21,109 nt of DNA from Alphaproteobacteria bacterium (GCA_002701555.1 NZVS01000005.1:1-21109), one strand, 5' to 3'. Shown: positions 1-8,496, numbered from the stretch's first letter. The notes: a model not told the origin generated them from the letters alone. Translations and numbers: made by a program.

Positions 1-959
1 AGACAGAACAAAGATTCGGTGACCTTTACCCGCCCATTATTCCCTTTTCCAGCGGATTTTTAAGCGTCGACGATACGCACACACTTTATTGGGAACAGTG
101 CGGTAATCCTGAAGGCGTCCCTGTCCTTGTCCTCCACGGTGGTCCTGGTGCAGGTGTGACCTCTGCACATAGACGTTTCTTTGACCCTGAACATTACCGA
201 ATAATTCTTTTTGACCAACGCGGTTCAGGTCGCTCCACACCGTTGGGCGAAATAAAAAATAACACCAAGGAACACCTTGTTTCAGATATAGAGGCATTGA
301 GAAAATATTTAAAAATCAAAAGATGGCATATTTTTGGAGGATCATGGGGTGCGACATTAGCTTTGTTGTATGGAATCGCACATCCTAAAAGATGTATAAG
401 CTTTATTCTAAGGGCTATATTTCTTCTTCAAAAAGAGGAAATAGACTGGTTTCTTTATGGGATAAAGAATATTTTCCCTGAAAATTGGGAACATTTCTCA
501 CATTACATCCCTGAACGCGAGCGTAGCGATCTTCTAGGAGCCTATTATAAAAGGCTAAATAGCAATAATCCAAAAATTCGCACTGAAGCTGGTTTGAATT
601 GGTCAACATATGAAAGTTCGTGTTTATCTTTCTATCCAAAGATTCAAACGCCTTCACACAGGGATGAAGAAGATATTGCCTATGCAACGTCATTAATAGA
701 AGCACATTATTTTAAGAACGAGATTATTCCTGAGAAAGACAATATTCTGAAAAAAATATCAGTATTGAAGAAGATACCGTGTTCTATAATACAAGGTCGC
801 TATGACATCATATGTCCTGTTTCCACTGCTTATAATCTTCATAAAGCCTGGCCCGAAGCTGACTACATAATCGTGCCTGATGGCGGACATTCAGCTCTGG
901 ACATTCAAGTCTGTCGCAGGTTAGTAAAAGCAACTGAGCACGCAAAACTTCTAACGTAG
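1..959 (+). CDS. pip: Prolyl iminopeptidase (proline aminopeptidase), 5' partial
   Basis: This is an alpha/beta-hydrolase that releases N-terminal proline from peptides, probably in the cytoplasm. The reading frame (first full codon at base 3) is open through the left edge, so the start lies outside; about 318 residues are visible, nearly the usual family length of 310-330. In visible-residue numbering, the HGGPG oxyanion-hole motif is at about 45-49, the nucleophile Ser114 sits in GGSWGATLAL, the acid Asp269 in GRYDIICP, and His297 in PDGGHSA. The N-terminal part (YPPIIPFSSGFL, then LYWEQCGNP) also matches the family. A GTG at 156 in this frame should not be taken as the start, because it would remove the HGGPG motif. 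The stop is 14 bases before pgk on the same strand, so the two may be cotranscribed. Identification is firm; substrate preference is inferred from the family. Confidence 0.93.
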   Translation, partial: TEQRFGDLYPPIIPFSSGFLSVDDTHTLYWEQCGNPEGVPVLVLHGGPGAGVTSAHRRFFDPEHYRIILFDQRGSGRSTPLGEIKNNTKEHLVSDIEALRKYLKIKRWHIFGGSWGATLALLYGIAHPKRCISFILRAIFLLQKEEIDWFLYGIKNIFPENWEHFSHYIPERERSDLLGAYYKRLNSNNPKIRTEAGLNWSTYESSCLSFYPKIQTPSHRDEEDIAYATSLIEAHYFKNEIIPEKDNILKKISVLKKIPCSIIQGRYDIICPVSTAYNLHKAWPEADYIIVPDGGHSALDIQVCRRLVKATEHAKLLT

Positions 960-973
960 AAAGAGTTTATTAT

Positions 974-2170
974 ATGGATTTCCGCTTACTATCAGAACTA
1001 CCGGATAACCTTGCCGGAAAATTTATATTGTTACGTGCCGATCTTAATGTCCCTGTTCAAAAAGGTGATGTAACTGATTACACGCGTATTGACCGCCTGA
1101 AACCCAGCATCAATTTTCTAACATCCCGAAACGCACGTGTAATAGTTCTTTCACATTTTGGACGCCCGAAAGGACAGCCAAATCCTGAATATTCTCTTTC
1201 CTTTCTTGCACCAGTCTTGCAGGAAAGATGGTCAGTAAGCGTTGCCTTCAGCAAGGATTGCTGTGGTGAATTGGCTAAAGAAGGCAAGTCGTCAATGAAT
1301 GACGGTGATGTTTTATTACTTGAAAACACGAGATTCCATAAAGGCGAAACTGAGAATAATCCAGATTTTTCCAAAAAGCTGTCTCAACTTGGTGACTATT
1401 TTGTAAATGATGCTTTTTCCGCCGCACACAGGGCACATGCCTCAACTGTGGGAGTAACGCAGTTTCTACCAGCTTATGCAGGTTGCCTTATGGAAGCGGA
1501 ACTGGAAGCACTTAACAAAGCCTTGGAGAACCCTGTTCATCCTGTAACAGCCGTTGTGGGGGGGGCAAAAATATCAACCAAGCTCGAATTACTTGAAACC
1601 CTTATCACCAAAGTCGACAATCTCATTCTTGGCGGAGGAATGGCCAATACGTTTCTAAAAGCACAAGGTCACGAGATCGGAAAATCTCTTTGCGAAAATG
1701 ATATGTTAGAGACTGCGAAAAGCATTCTTGAGAAATGTGAGTCTCAAAATTGTAAACTTTATCTCCCAGTAGACGTTGTTGCTGCCGATGGTTTTGAGCA
1801 GAACAGCCCACATGATGTTTATGAATCAAATAAAATCCCTCAAAATAGAATGGTGCTTGATGCTGGACAAAAAAGCCTTGGCATTTATAAAGGCGTATTA
1901 GATGGGTCAAAAACTCTTGTATGGAATGGCCCATTAGGTGCATTCGAAGTTGAGCCTTTCGATTCTGGCACTAACGATCTCGCTTCGTATGCAGGAAAAC
2001 TTACTAATGAAAATGGATTGATTTCGGTTGCAGGAGGTGGTGATACAGTCTCGGCCCTAGAAAAATCAGGTTCAGCCTCGCAATTTAGTTATATCTCTAC
2101 CGCGGGAGGCGCATTTCTGGAGTGGCTTGAAGGAAAAACACTTCCCGGAGTGCAGGCTTTAAAACGCTAA
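974..2170 (+). CDS. pgk: Phosphoglycerate kinase
   Basis: Glycolytic enzyme transferring phosphate between 1,3-bisphosphoglycerate and ADP in the cytosol. The 398 residues are a normal full length. Visible family motifs, in order: RADLNVP at 21-27, LSHFGRPKG at 59-67 (substrate-binding basic patch), LLENTRFHKGE, VNDAFSAAHRAHAS, the hinge-side VVGGAKISTKLELL, ILGGGMANTF, WNGPLGAFE, and the nucleotide-binding GGGDT near 354-358 followed by STAGGAFLEWLEGK. The ATG at 974 has an AAAGAG ribosome-binding site 8 bases upstream (960-965). The gene follows the prolyl iminopeptidase by 14 bases and is not grouped here with gap, fba or pyk. It converges with the DUF2336 gene, leaving only 7 bases between stops and no visible terminator. 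Confidence 0.98.
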   Translation: MDFRLLSELPDNLAGKFILLRADLNVPVQKGDVTDYTRIDRLKPSINFLTSRNARVIVLSHFGRPKGQPNPEYSLSFLAPVLQERWSVSVAFSKDCCGELAKEGKSSMNDGDVLLLENTRFHKGETENNPDFSKKLSQLGDYFVNDAFSAAHRAHASTVGVTQFLPAYAGCLMEAELEALNKALENPVHPVTAVVGGAKISTKLELLETLITKVDNLILGGGMANTFLKAQGHEIGKSLCENDMLETAKSILEKCESQNCKLYLPVDVVAADGFEQNSPHDVYESNKIPQNRMVLDAGQKSLGIYKGVLDGSKTLVWNGPLGAFEVEPFDSGTNDLASYAGKLTNENGLISVAGGGDTVSALEKSGSASQFSYISTAGGAFLEWLEGKTLPGVQALKR

Positions 2171-2177
2171 TTTGATT

Positions 2178-3320
2178 TTAATTCAGCTCTTCAAGAAGGT
2201 TTTTTGCAACATCTTGTGTTAGGCGGTTGTAATATCCTATAGCCCTGTTGAAAGCATATGTCTCTGTCACACGATCACAATCTCTGAAATTTTCAGTAAG
2301 AAGGAAAATCTGAATAAAACTGTTTTTATCCATATCATATGCTCTCGCAATAATTGCAAGGCCATGCCCCTTTTCCTGGTGTAGAATATCTATGACCTGA
2401 TCTACTGAAAGATTACAAAACACTGATAGTTGGGCTATAAAACTCTGATATTGTTTTCTTTTAAGAACTTCCAACATTGAAATAGATGTTAAAAACCCTC
2501 TTTCATGCATTCTGCAGGCCGATGCAAGCATTCCTTCAGTTGGTAAGTACTCGGAATGCTTTTCTCTCGGATTATTAATAGCTGGCTTATTATCCTCTTC
2601 TACGAACTCCAGGAGAACATCATTCACCTCTGGCATTAATATAGGAGCCTCGAAACTATAATTATCTTGGATATATTTCTTTAGAACCTCACCAACGTGT
2701 TCATAAAGGTGATGTGCCAATTTTCTAGATAATTCTTTTCTAGCCAGCAACGGGCGGGCAAGTTCATCATTATTACAAGCCTTCTTTACCAAAGCTTCCA
2801 TGGATGACTCAGATATATGAATATACTTGTTCGAAGCCAGATTTATAAGAGTGGGCATGTCGTCAAGGTCGCTTAGAGCCTTTACAATTGGACCGGGTAT
2901 ATTTTCGCGAGCCGCAATTATGCGCCAATATGGGGCGTCTTTTGAGTTTATAATATACATCAAGTCCAAAGTATCGAGAGACTGACTTTTGAAAAGTATG
3001 GTTTTCGCAACTTCTATCTCTTCATAGGCCAATTCAAGCACAAGCTGTGATGGAGCTTCTTTAACTAGAGAAAGACGTTCGGCTATTGCCATTTTAAGAT
3101 CTTTTTCTGCTTGTCGAACTAGTGTTACCAGAATATCCCCAACGAGATCCTTCTCTCTTTCGGTAAGATCACCTCTTAATAGATCGCTGACGACACCTGC
3201 TAATTCTGATTTAGCCTCTCCGGACTTATTACCAGCCAGTTTATATAATTTGTGCGTGTCATAGAGTTTCACCAGCATTGGTGCGACTGTTTTTGACTTT
3301 CCTAATACGCCTAGATCCAT
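2178..3320 (-). CDS. DUF2336 domain protein (unknown function)
   Basis: A 380-residue soluble-looking protein made mainly of short alpha-helical units. It resembles the DUF2336 family, common in alphaproteobacteria and of unknown biochemical role. Recognisable family phrases are AIAERLSLVKEAPSQLVLELAYEEIEVAKTIL split over about residues 79-110, the IAARENIPGPIVKALSDL region near 135-152, LASNKYIHISESSMEALV, and LLARKELSRKLAHHLYEHV near 190-210. The repeated pattern of a hydrophobic pair, a charged turn and another helix suggests a HEAT-like solenoid (inference). No signal peptide or membrane segment is seen. The ATG at 3320 has a good ribosome-binding site (AGGGAAGG) just upstream. It is divergent from a 92-aa gene across a control region carrying a CtrA-type box, hinting at shared cell-cycle or motility control. 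Confidence 0.82.
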   Translation of the reverse strand: MDLGVLGKSKTVAPMLVKLYDTHKLYKLAGNKSGEAKSELAGVVSDLLRGDLTEREKDLVGDILVTLVRQAEKDLKMAIAERLSLVKEAPSQLVLELAYEEIEVAKTILFKSQSLDTLDLMYIINSKDAPYWRIIAARENIPGPIVKALSDLDDMPTLINLASNKYIHISESSMEALVKKACNNDELARPLLARKELSRKLAHHLYEHVGEVLKKYIQDNYSFEAPILMPEVNDVLLEFVEEDNKPAINNPREKHSEYLPTEGMLASACRMHERGFLTSISMLEVLKRKQYQSFIAQLSVFCNLSVDQVIDILHQEKGHGLAIIARAYDMDKNSFIQIFLLTENFRDCDRVTETYAFNRAIGYYNRLTQDVAKNLLEELN

Positions 3321-3516
3321 TGTGCCTTCCCTAAAGAAATAGATAAAATTTTATTCAAATCTATTTTAAATTTAAGCTAAAAGCGTTACGATTCGGTTAA
3401 TAGCGATGTTAAGGTTTACTCTGTAATCGTTTCTACAAGCTGTTTTTCATAATCAATTAACAATCCATTAATAACTTTTTCCTATAATTAATGAGTTAAG
3501 GGTAAAGGAGATATCA
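3321..3516. promoter_or_regulatory. Divergent control region with a CtrA-type box
   Basis: This 196-bp spacer separates the DUF2336 gene from the 92-aa gene. At 3457-3471 the sequence TTAACAATCCATTAA is a perfect TTAA-N7-TTAA, the consensus of the alphaproteobacterial response regulator CtrA. A TATAAT -10 element follows at 3483-3488, so the box covers the -35 zone, the usual arrangement at CtrA-activated promoters; no good sigma-70 -35 hexamer is present there. A second TTAA pair at 3397-3412 has an 8-base spacer, one off consensus. A GATTC at 3390-3394 is a possible CcrM (GANTC) methylation site. The box itself is seen directly; CtrA control is inferred, since no ctrA gene is in the window. 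Confidence 0.6.
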
Positions 3517-3795
3517 ATGCTAGGACCTCTAGGAGGTTTTAATCCACAAAATGCAACTCAAAACGCAGGTCAGACACAGCGTAATGACCAGCAGGTTTAT
3601 GCGCGCGAGCAAAATGAAGGTCTCTCAAAACGCCTTAAAGATGTTAAAGCTTTTAAAGATCTCGCCGCGGAATCAGACAAAGCTGATACACGTAACCCCT
3701 ACTCCCCTTTTGATACATCTTACAATGCTTCTGCAAAGAAAGCACCTATAGCCGTCGACTCAGGGCGCGGCTCACAAATCGACCTCGTCGTTTAA
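3517..3795 (+). CDS. Small hypothetical protein, CtrA-box promoter
   Basis: A 92-residue protein that I do not recognise. It starts with Gly/Asn/Gln-rich, probably disordered sequence (LGPLGGFNPQNATQNAG). A short charged stretch follows (about residues 34-53, LSKRLKDVKAFKDLAAESDK) that could form one helix, then a Pro/Ser/Ala-rich segment and a C-terminal RGSQIDLVV. No signal peptide, transmembrane segment or cysteine is present. The ATG has a strong ribosome-binding site (AAAGGAGA, 7 bases upstream), which makes translation believable despite the small size. It is divergent from the DUF2336 gene and converges on amn with a 13-base gap. The CtrA-type box over its promoter suggests cell-cycle or motility-linked expression; its function is unknown. 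Confidence 0.72.
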   Translation: MLGPLGGFNPQNATQNAGQTQRNDQQVYAREQNEGLSKRLKDVKAFKDLAAESDKADTRNPYSPFDTSYNASAKKAPIAVDSGRGSQIDLVV

Positions 3796-3808
3796 TTATT
3801 CCAAAATA

Positions 3809-5287
3809 TTATTGAAATGCCACTTCGTTGAAAGAACGAAGCTTTCTGCTATGCAGTTTTTCGGGTCCTATCTCACGGAGAAGTTCCATCGTTCTCAGAC
3901 CGATTTGCATATGTTGGTCAACCCGCTGGCGATAAAAAGAATCTGCCATCCCCGGAAGCTTAAGCTGTCCATGTAAAGGCTTGTCAGATACGCATAGCAA
4001 GGTGCCATAAGGTACACGAAAACGAAATCCGTTTGCCGCAATAGTTCCGGACTCCATATCCAGTGCAATTGCGCGCGATTGAGAAAGCCTTCTGTTCTGA
4101 TGAACAGCAGGCCTCAGTTCCCAGTTTCGGTCGTCAATCGTAGCAACCGTTCCTGTTCTCATAATTTTTTTCAGATCATATCCTTGATATCCGGTGACTT
4201 CGCTTACAGCTTGCTCAAGAGAAAGCTGTATCTCTGAAAGTGCAGGTATGGGTATAGCTGGATGCAAGTCTTTGTAAAGTACATTATCTTCACGCAAATA
4301 GGCGTGTGCCAGTACGTAATCACCGAGACTTTGCGAATTCCTTAGACCTGCACAATGCCCCAGCATCAACCATGCATGTGGACGAAGTACGGCAATGTGG
4401 TCAGTTATAGTTTTTGCATTTGATGGCCCAACACCGATGTTAACCATTGTTATTCCGTTACCATCTGCGCGTTTCAAATGATAAGCTGGCATTTGCGGCA
4501 TACGTCCCAAAGCAAAACCATCTTCATCATTTCCTGCTTTCAGATTTTTATTAGTGGTCACTTTGTTTCCCGGTTCGACGAAAGCTGAATAAGCATCATC
4601 CTCTTTAAGGTCACCGCCCGTACCTTTTTCCATTAAGTCATGGGACATTTTTATAAACTGGTCGATGTAAAACTGGTAGTTTGTAAAAATCACATAATTT
4701 TGGAAATGACTGGCATTTGTACCCGTGTAATGTCTTAACCGCATTATACTTAAATCCGTACGAGGTGCCGTAAAGAGACCTAACGGCAAGCTTTGGCCAT
4801 GTTTTGCGACAAAGGTGCCATTTGCGACTTCGTCATCCATGATATTTAAATCCGGCTGATCAAATAATTCAGGTAAAGCCTCAATTTGTTCTGTACTCAG
4901 ATCTTTTTCCAGATAAAAATCCTCCCCTAAAGCAAAATGTACAGGGATAGGCACATTAGAATAGCCCACCTCAAGAGGAGTTTCGTGGTTTGTTAACAAC
5001 TGCTCAAACTGCTCGAGATAATAATGATCAAAAATATCGGGGCGTGTAATTGTAATCTCATAAACACCTGGGCGCGGTACAAAACCATAAGATAAGCGAA
5101 TGTCGCGCCTTGTTGCATACTCTGTTGATATCCTGACATAAGGGTAGCACGATGTGACCCTCTCTTTTGGAATATTGCCCGAGGCAAAACTGTCAAAACC
5201 TTTTTGAAGGTCATTGACACTTTTATTATAAAGTTTTGTTACCGCCTCAAGGGCTTCTTTAGCACTTTTATATTTTTCTGTTTTCAT
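3809..5287 (-). CDS. amn: AMP nucleosidase
   Basis: Hydrolyses AMP to adenine and ribose 5-phosphate, a purine-salvage and adenylate-balancing step in the cytosol. The 492 residues match the usual length (about 484 in E. coli). The N-terminal AMP-nucleosidase-specific region includes RPGVYEITITRPDIF (72-86) and RLRHYTGTNASHFQ (183-196). The nucleoside-phosphorylase-like C-terminal half includes NIGVGPSNAKTITDH (283-297), LMLGHCAGLR (307-316), LGDYVLAHAYLRED (321-334), DDRNWELR (385-392), DMESGTIAANG (410-420) and CVSDKPLHG (432-440), ending in KLHSRKLRSFNE. I chose the ATG at 5287 because the open frame upstream (to 5482) lies inside ftsY and lacks family similarity. No clear ribosome-binding site precedes it. 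It lies 43 bases downstream of ftsY on the same strand, so it may be the last gene of that unit. Confidence 0.96.
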   Translation of the reverse strand: MKTEKYKSAKEALEAVTKLYNKSVNDLQKGFDSFASGNIPKERVTSCYPYVRISTEYATRRDIRLSYGFVPRPGVYEITITRPDIFDHYYLEQFEQLLTNHETPLEVGYSNVPIPVHFALGEDFYLEKDLSTEQIEALPELFDQPDLNIMDDEVANGTFVAKHGQSLPLGLFTAPRTDLSIMRLRHYTGTNASHFQNYVIFTNYQFYIDQFIKMSHDLMEKGTGGDLKEDDAYSAFVEPGNKVTTNKNLKAGNDEDGFALGRMPQMPAYHLKRADGNGITMVNIGVGPSNAKTITDHIAVLRPHAWLMLGHCAGLRNSQSLGDYVLAHAYLREDNVLYKDLHPAIPIPALSEIQLSLEQAVSEVTGYQGYDLKKIMRTGTVATIDDRNWELRPAVHQNRRLSQSRAIALDMESGTIAANGFRFRVPYGTLLCVSDKPLHGQLKLPGMADSFYRQRVDQHMQIGLRTMELLREIGPEKLHSRKLRSFNEVAFQ

Positions 5288-5330
5288 GTGGCTTAGGATA
5301 CAGGTCTTTTCTTTTAAAGAAAACAGGCAA

Positions 5331-6527
5331 TTATGAAGATATACCCACCAGACTTTCAGCAAATTCATGCGCTTTAAAAGGCTGCAAATCCTCGACCGTT
5401 TCCCCCACACCCACGGCGTATATAGGTATATTGAACTGGTCGGCAAGCGAAACGACAACCCCGCCTTTGGCTGAACCGTCAAGTTTGGTTACAACAAGTC
5501 CGCGTATTTCTACCGCCTCACGGAAAGCAATAACTTGTGCATGGGCATTTTGCCCGGTCGTGGCATCAAGAACGAGGATAGCATCATGTGGAATATTTTC
5601 GTTTTGCTTGGCCAAAACACGCTTAATTTTTTCTAACTCGGCCATGAGATTGGATTTATTATGCAAGCGACCAGCAGTATCAATAAGCAAGATATCGGCC
5701 CCTTCTTTTTTTGCCGCCTCATAGGCTTCATAAGCTACAGACGCAGCATCCGCCCCAAGCTCTTTCCCAACAAAAGTACATCCGACGCGATCAGCCCATA
5801 TTTTAAGTTGTTCTACCGCTGCTGCTCGAAATGTGTCACCTGCTGCTAAAACAACTTTTTTACCAAGCTTATAATGAAGCTGGTGCGCAAGCTTACCTAT
5901 TGTAGTGGTCTTACCGACACCATTTACGCCACATACCAATATGACACGCGGGCCGTCTTCCGGCTTTTTGACCTCCATCTGTCGCGTAACAGGCTTTAAA
6001 ATACCTTCAATTTTACTGGCAAGAAGCTGCTTTATCTCATCAGGAGTTACATCCTTGCCAAACCTCTCCTTACCAATTTCTTGAGCCAATTTTGATGCCG
6101 TTTTTGGTCCCAGATCAGCCATAATGAGTGCATCTTCCAGATCCTGAAGGGCATCTTCGTCCAGCTTTTTACGTGTAAGCGCGTCAGTCAAACCGCCCGT
6201 TAGCTTGGATGATGATTTTGAAAGACCTCCGCTTAGACGCGATAGCCAGCCACCTTCAGCATCATGGTTTCTATCCAAATCATCATTTTCATCAGCAAAA
6301 CTGTTTTCCTGAAGTTCAACATTCTTATTTGGAACAGGGCTTTCCTCAATCTCATCAAGAATTTCAGTTTCTGTTTCCTCAAGCTCATGCTCCAATTCTT
6401 CCGATAACTCAGCCTCGTATTCTATGGGTGGCTCAAGTTCGGGCTCTCCCTTATGATGAAGTAGCTCGTCATCTTCTCTTTCCTGTTCTTGCTCTTTTTG
6501 ATTTTTCTTTTTTCTCCAGAAAACCAT
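5331..6527 (-). CDS. ftsY: Signal recognition particle receptor FtsY
   Basis: SRP-receptor GTPase that docks ribosome-SRP complexes at the inner membrane, partnering the Ffh encoded at 9474-11063. Of 398 residues, the first 90 or so are a basic start (FWRKKKNQK) followed by a strongly acidic, low-complexity A-region (Glu-rich, about 13-90), the part that contacts membrane and translocon. The membrane-targeting helix (GGWLSRLSGGLSKSS) starts near 92. The four-helix N domain follows, then the GTPase: P-loop GVNGVGKTT (200-208), DTFRAAAVEQ (231-240), DTAGR (283-287), TKLDGSAKGG (347-356) and the closing GVGE-DLQPF. The ATG at 6527 has an AAAGG upstream. It lies 72 bases after mtaB, the usual neighbour in alphaproteobacteria. 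Confidence 0.98.
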   Translation of the reverse strand: MVFWRKKKNQKEQEQEREDDELLHHKGEPELEPPIEYEAELSEELEHELEETETEILDEIEESPVPNKNVELQENSFADENDDLDRNHDAEGGWLSRLSGGLSKSSSKLTGGLTDALTRKKLDEDALQDLEDALIMADLGPKTASKLAQEIGKERFGKDVTPDEIKQLLASKIEGILKPVTRQMEVKKPEDGPRVILVCGVNGVGKTTTIGKLAHQLHYKLGKKVVLAAGDTFRAAAVEQLKIWADRVGCTFVGKELGADAASVAYEAYEAAKKEGADILLIDTAGRLHNKSNLMAELEKIKRVLAKQNENIPHDAILVLDATTGQNAHAQVIAFREAVEIRGLVVTKLDGSAKGGVVVSLADQFNIPIYAVGVGETVEDLQPFKAHEFAESLVGISS

Positions 6528-6599
6528 TTTAGACCTTTCATGAATATTGCAAATAAATATAATTCAAATTGCTCAAAATAACAGAAATAATATCGCAAG

Positions 6600-7850
6600 T
6601 TAAACGGCGAATAACTGTTTACCATCCGAACTCTGTGTTTTTAAACTAAGAATTGTACCAACCTCGTGAGTGCCTTCGAAAGAAACAGGCATAAACGACT
6701 CAGATTTACCAAAACTATCTTTCTCAACAACAACTTGAACAGTTTTGTTAATGTTTTTTCTTAAAAAGTTTACGTGTTGTTTTTCACCAGTTTGCCTCAA
6801 AATGGCCGCACGCTCTTTTCTTAACTGATGCGGCACTTGTGGCATTTTAGCGGCTGGCGTTCCTTCACGTTCTGAGTACGGAAACACATGGCAGTAAATA
6901 AGATCACATTCTTCTATTATACGTTTTGTGTTTTTAAACATTTCATCTGTTTCTGTTGGGAAACCGGCGATAATATCTGCTCCAAACGCAATATCCGGCC
7001 TCACGTCACGTGCCCGCTTACACATATCAATAGCATCTTGGCGCAAATGCCTGCGTTTCATACGCTTTAAAATCATATCGTCGCCAGCCTGAAGAGAGAG
7101 GTGCAAATGGGGCATTAATCGAGGCTCTTCTGCTATCAACCTCCATAAATCATCGTCCATCTCTACGGGATCAAGTGATGATAAACGCAATCTTTTCAGT
7201 TCCGGGACCATGGATAGCACACGCCTGATCATTTGACCAAATGTCGGCTTACCCGGCAAATCAGGTCCGTAGGATGTAACATCCACACCTGTGAATACAA
7301 TTTCATTGTACCCCTGTTCCACGAGAGCTCGAACCTGCTCGACAATCGCGCCTATTGGTACTGAGCGAGAGTTACCACGACCATACGGAATTATGCAGAA
7401 CGTACAGCGGTGGTCACACCCGTTTTGCACCTGAATAAAAGCCCGGGCCCGCCCCTCAAAGCCCTCCACCAAATGGGAGGCCGTCTCTGTCACAGTCATT
7501 ATGTCATTAACAACGACTTTTTCATCACTTAAACCACTCCAGATTCTCTCATCCAATTTAGCATCATTTCCGATAACTTGAGAGACACCTTTGATCTGTG
7601 AATAAGTCTGTGGATCAATTTGGGCAGAGCACCCTGTAACTATAATTTTCTTATCAGGATGTTCACGATGTGCTTTACGGATAGCTTGTCTTGCTTGACG
7701 TTCAGCCTCTTTTGTAACAGCACAGGTATTGAAAATTATGGCATCCCCAAGCCCCGCCGTTTTTGCATGCGCGCGCATCACTTCACTTTCATAAGTGTTA
7801 AGACGACATCCAAAAGTTACCAGTTCCGGCTCTGACGGGGTTTTCTTCAT
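6600..7850 (-). CDS. mtaB: tRNA t6A37 methylthiotransferase MtaB
   Basis: Radical-SAM enzyme adding a methylthio group to N6-threonylcarbamoyladenosine at position 37 of ANN-decoding tRNAs. The 416 residues show the three methylthiotransferase-domain cysteines Cys15 (FGCRLN), Cys43 (NTCAVT) and Cys74 (TGCSAQ). The radical-SAM cluster motif is CDHRCTFC (Cys145, 149, 152), with downstream GADIIAGFPTETDEMF. A C-terminal TRAM-like segment (VQVVVEKDSFGKSESF) would bind tRNA. The FGCRLN start and the overall pattern fit MtaB rather than MiaB. The start ATG at 7850 lacks an obvious ribosome-binding site. It sits between an unrecognised gene (43-base gap) and ftsY, and is probably transcribed with both. 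Confidence 0.94.
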   Translation of the reverse strand: MKKTPSEPELVTFGCRLNTYESEVMRAHAKTAGLGDAIIFNTCAVTKEAERQARQAIRKAHREHPDKKIIVTGCSAQIDPQTYSQIKGVSQVIGNDAKLDERIWSGLSDEKVVVNDIMTVTETASHLVEGFEGRARAFIQVQNGCDHRCTFCIIPYGRGNSRSVPIGAIVEQVRALVEQGYNEIVFTGVDVTSYGPDLPGKPTFGQMIRRVLSMVPELKRLRLSSLDPVEMDDDLWRLIAEEPRLMPHLHLSLQAGDDMILKRMKRRHLRQDAIDMCKRARDVRPDIAFGADIIAGFPTETDEMFKNTKRIIEECDLIYCHVFPYSEREGTPAAKMPQVPHQLRKERAAILRQTGEKQHVNFLRKNINKTVQVVVEKDSFGKSESFMPVSFEGTHEVGTILSLKTQSSDGKQLFAV

Positions 7851-7893
7851 GGCCGAATATATAGCAGATTAAAATTTAAAAAGGCAAATATTT

Positions 7894-8436
7894 CTAAGCA
7901 GGACTATGGGCCAGTTTGTAAAGCCCAGCCTCTGTTGCGTACTTATCATAAATAAGCCCATGCGGTGTTTCCACTAGCATATATCCGCGATAAACCTTAC
8001 CGGATTGATCACACAACTCAGTTACATGCTCGACATCCCACCCATTGTGATTCTGGTCACTCCACTGCTTTGGCGCTTCGAGGTGAAAGTCACCGTGGCT
8101 TTCATCTATGAAATAGGCCATTTTAAGATTATTCTCGACATTCCAGAACGTAACCTCCGAGTCAGTTTTGTTTCCCCTGCTAAGGCAAGGCTCAGAAGTT
8201 CTAATAAATTCATCCTTAGGCATGAAGTACAACGGCTTTCCAGAGATATCGTCGGGGTTAAGAATGGCAACGCTACGCCTAGCCACAACCTCTCCTGTCT
8301 CCATAACCTCTCCTGGCCTTGACCAACGGACAGGCATTGGCTGTATTTTGCGGACAAGGAAAGGTTTAGCGCTTATTGAAAAGTCCTGCAGAAGGCTTGG
8401 CAAATCAGCACGTTGCAAACGTAAATTTTTATTCAA
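7894..8436 (-). CDS. Hypothetical protein between dapF and mtaB
   Basis: A 180-residue protein that I do not recognise. It is soluble-looking and rich in aromatic and charged residues, with two cysteines and no signal peptide or transmembrane stretch. Segments that stand out are PMPVRWSRPGEVMETGEVVARRSVAILN (about 33-60), KPLYFMPKDEF, and the C-terminal half with WSDQNHNGWDVEHVTELCDQSG followed by KVYRGYMLVETPHGLIYDKY. The start is a TTG at 8436, chosen because an AGGGAG lies 8 bases before it and no in-frame ATG fits; the nearest in-frame ATG would cut about 33 residues. An out-of-frame mini-ORF (ATG ATG TTT TGA, 8444-8433) overlaps this start. It has its own likely promoter at 8469-8496 and could be the first gene of a unit with mtaB, ftsY and amn. 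Confidence 0.75.
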   Translation of the reverse strand: MNKNLRLQRADLPSLLQDFSISAKPFLVRKIQPMPVRWSRPGEVMETGEVVARRSVAILNPDDISGKPLYFMPKDEFIRTSEPCLSRGNKTDSEVTFWNVENNLKMAYFIDESHGDFHLEAPKQWSDQNHNGWDVEHVTELCDQSGKVYRGYMLVETPHGLIYDKYATEAGLYKLAHSPA

Positions 8437-8468
8437 AACATCATCTCCCTATTTATATATTTTAGAAA

Positions 8469-8496
8469 ATTCTAGCTATATATTTAGAAGCGTCAA
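8469..8496 (-). promoter_or_regulatory. Putative sigma-70 promoter for the 180-aa gene
   Basis: Read on the minus strand, TTGACG (8496-8491) and TAGAAT (8474-8469) are separated by 16 bases, close to the -35 and -10 consensus. Transcription would start about 8462, giving a leader of roughly 25 bases before the TTG codon. An AT-rich element (TATATATTTTAGAA at 8454-8467, TATATATTTAGAA at 8477-8489, plus strand) occurs twice, 23 bp apart, over and downstream of the -10. It may just reflect base composition. This would let the 180-aa gene, mtaB, ftsY and amn be transcribed apart from dapF. Confidence 0.45.

Noticed and set aside
156..158. GTG as the start of the iminopeptidase
   Set aside because: The frame is open upstream to base 1 and those residues carry the conserved HGGPG motif.
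3397..3412. Second CtrA box
   Set aside because: The TTAA halves are 8 bases apart instead of 7, so it is mentioned but not called as a site.
5288..5482. 65-residue N-terminal extension of AMP nucleosidase overlapping ftsY
   Set aside because: The extension lies inside the ftsY coding region in another frame and has no family similarity; the ATG at 5287 gives the expected length.
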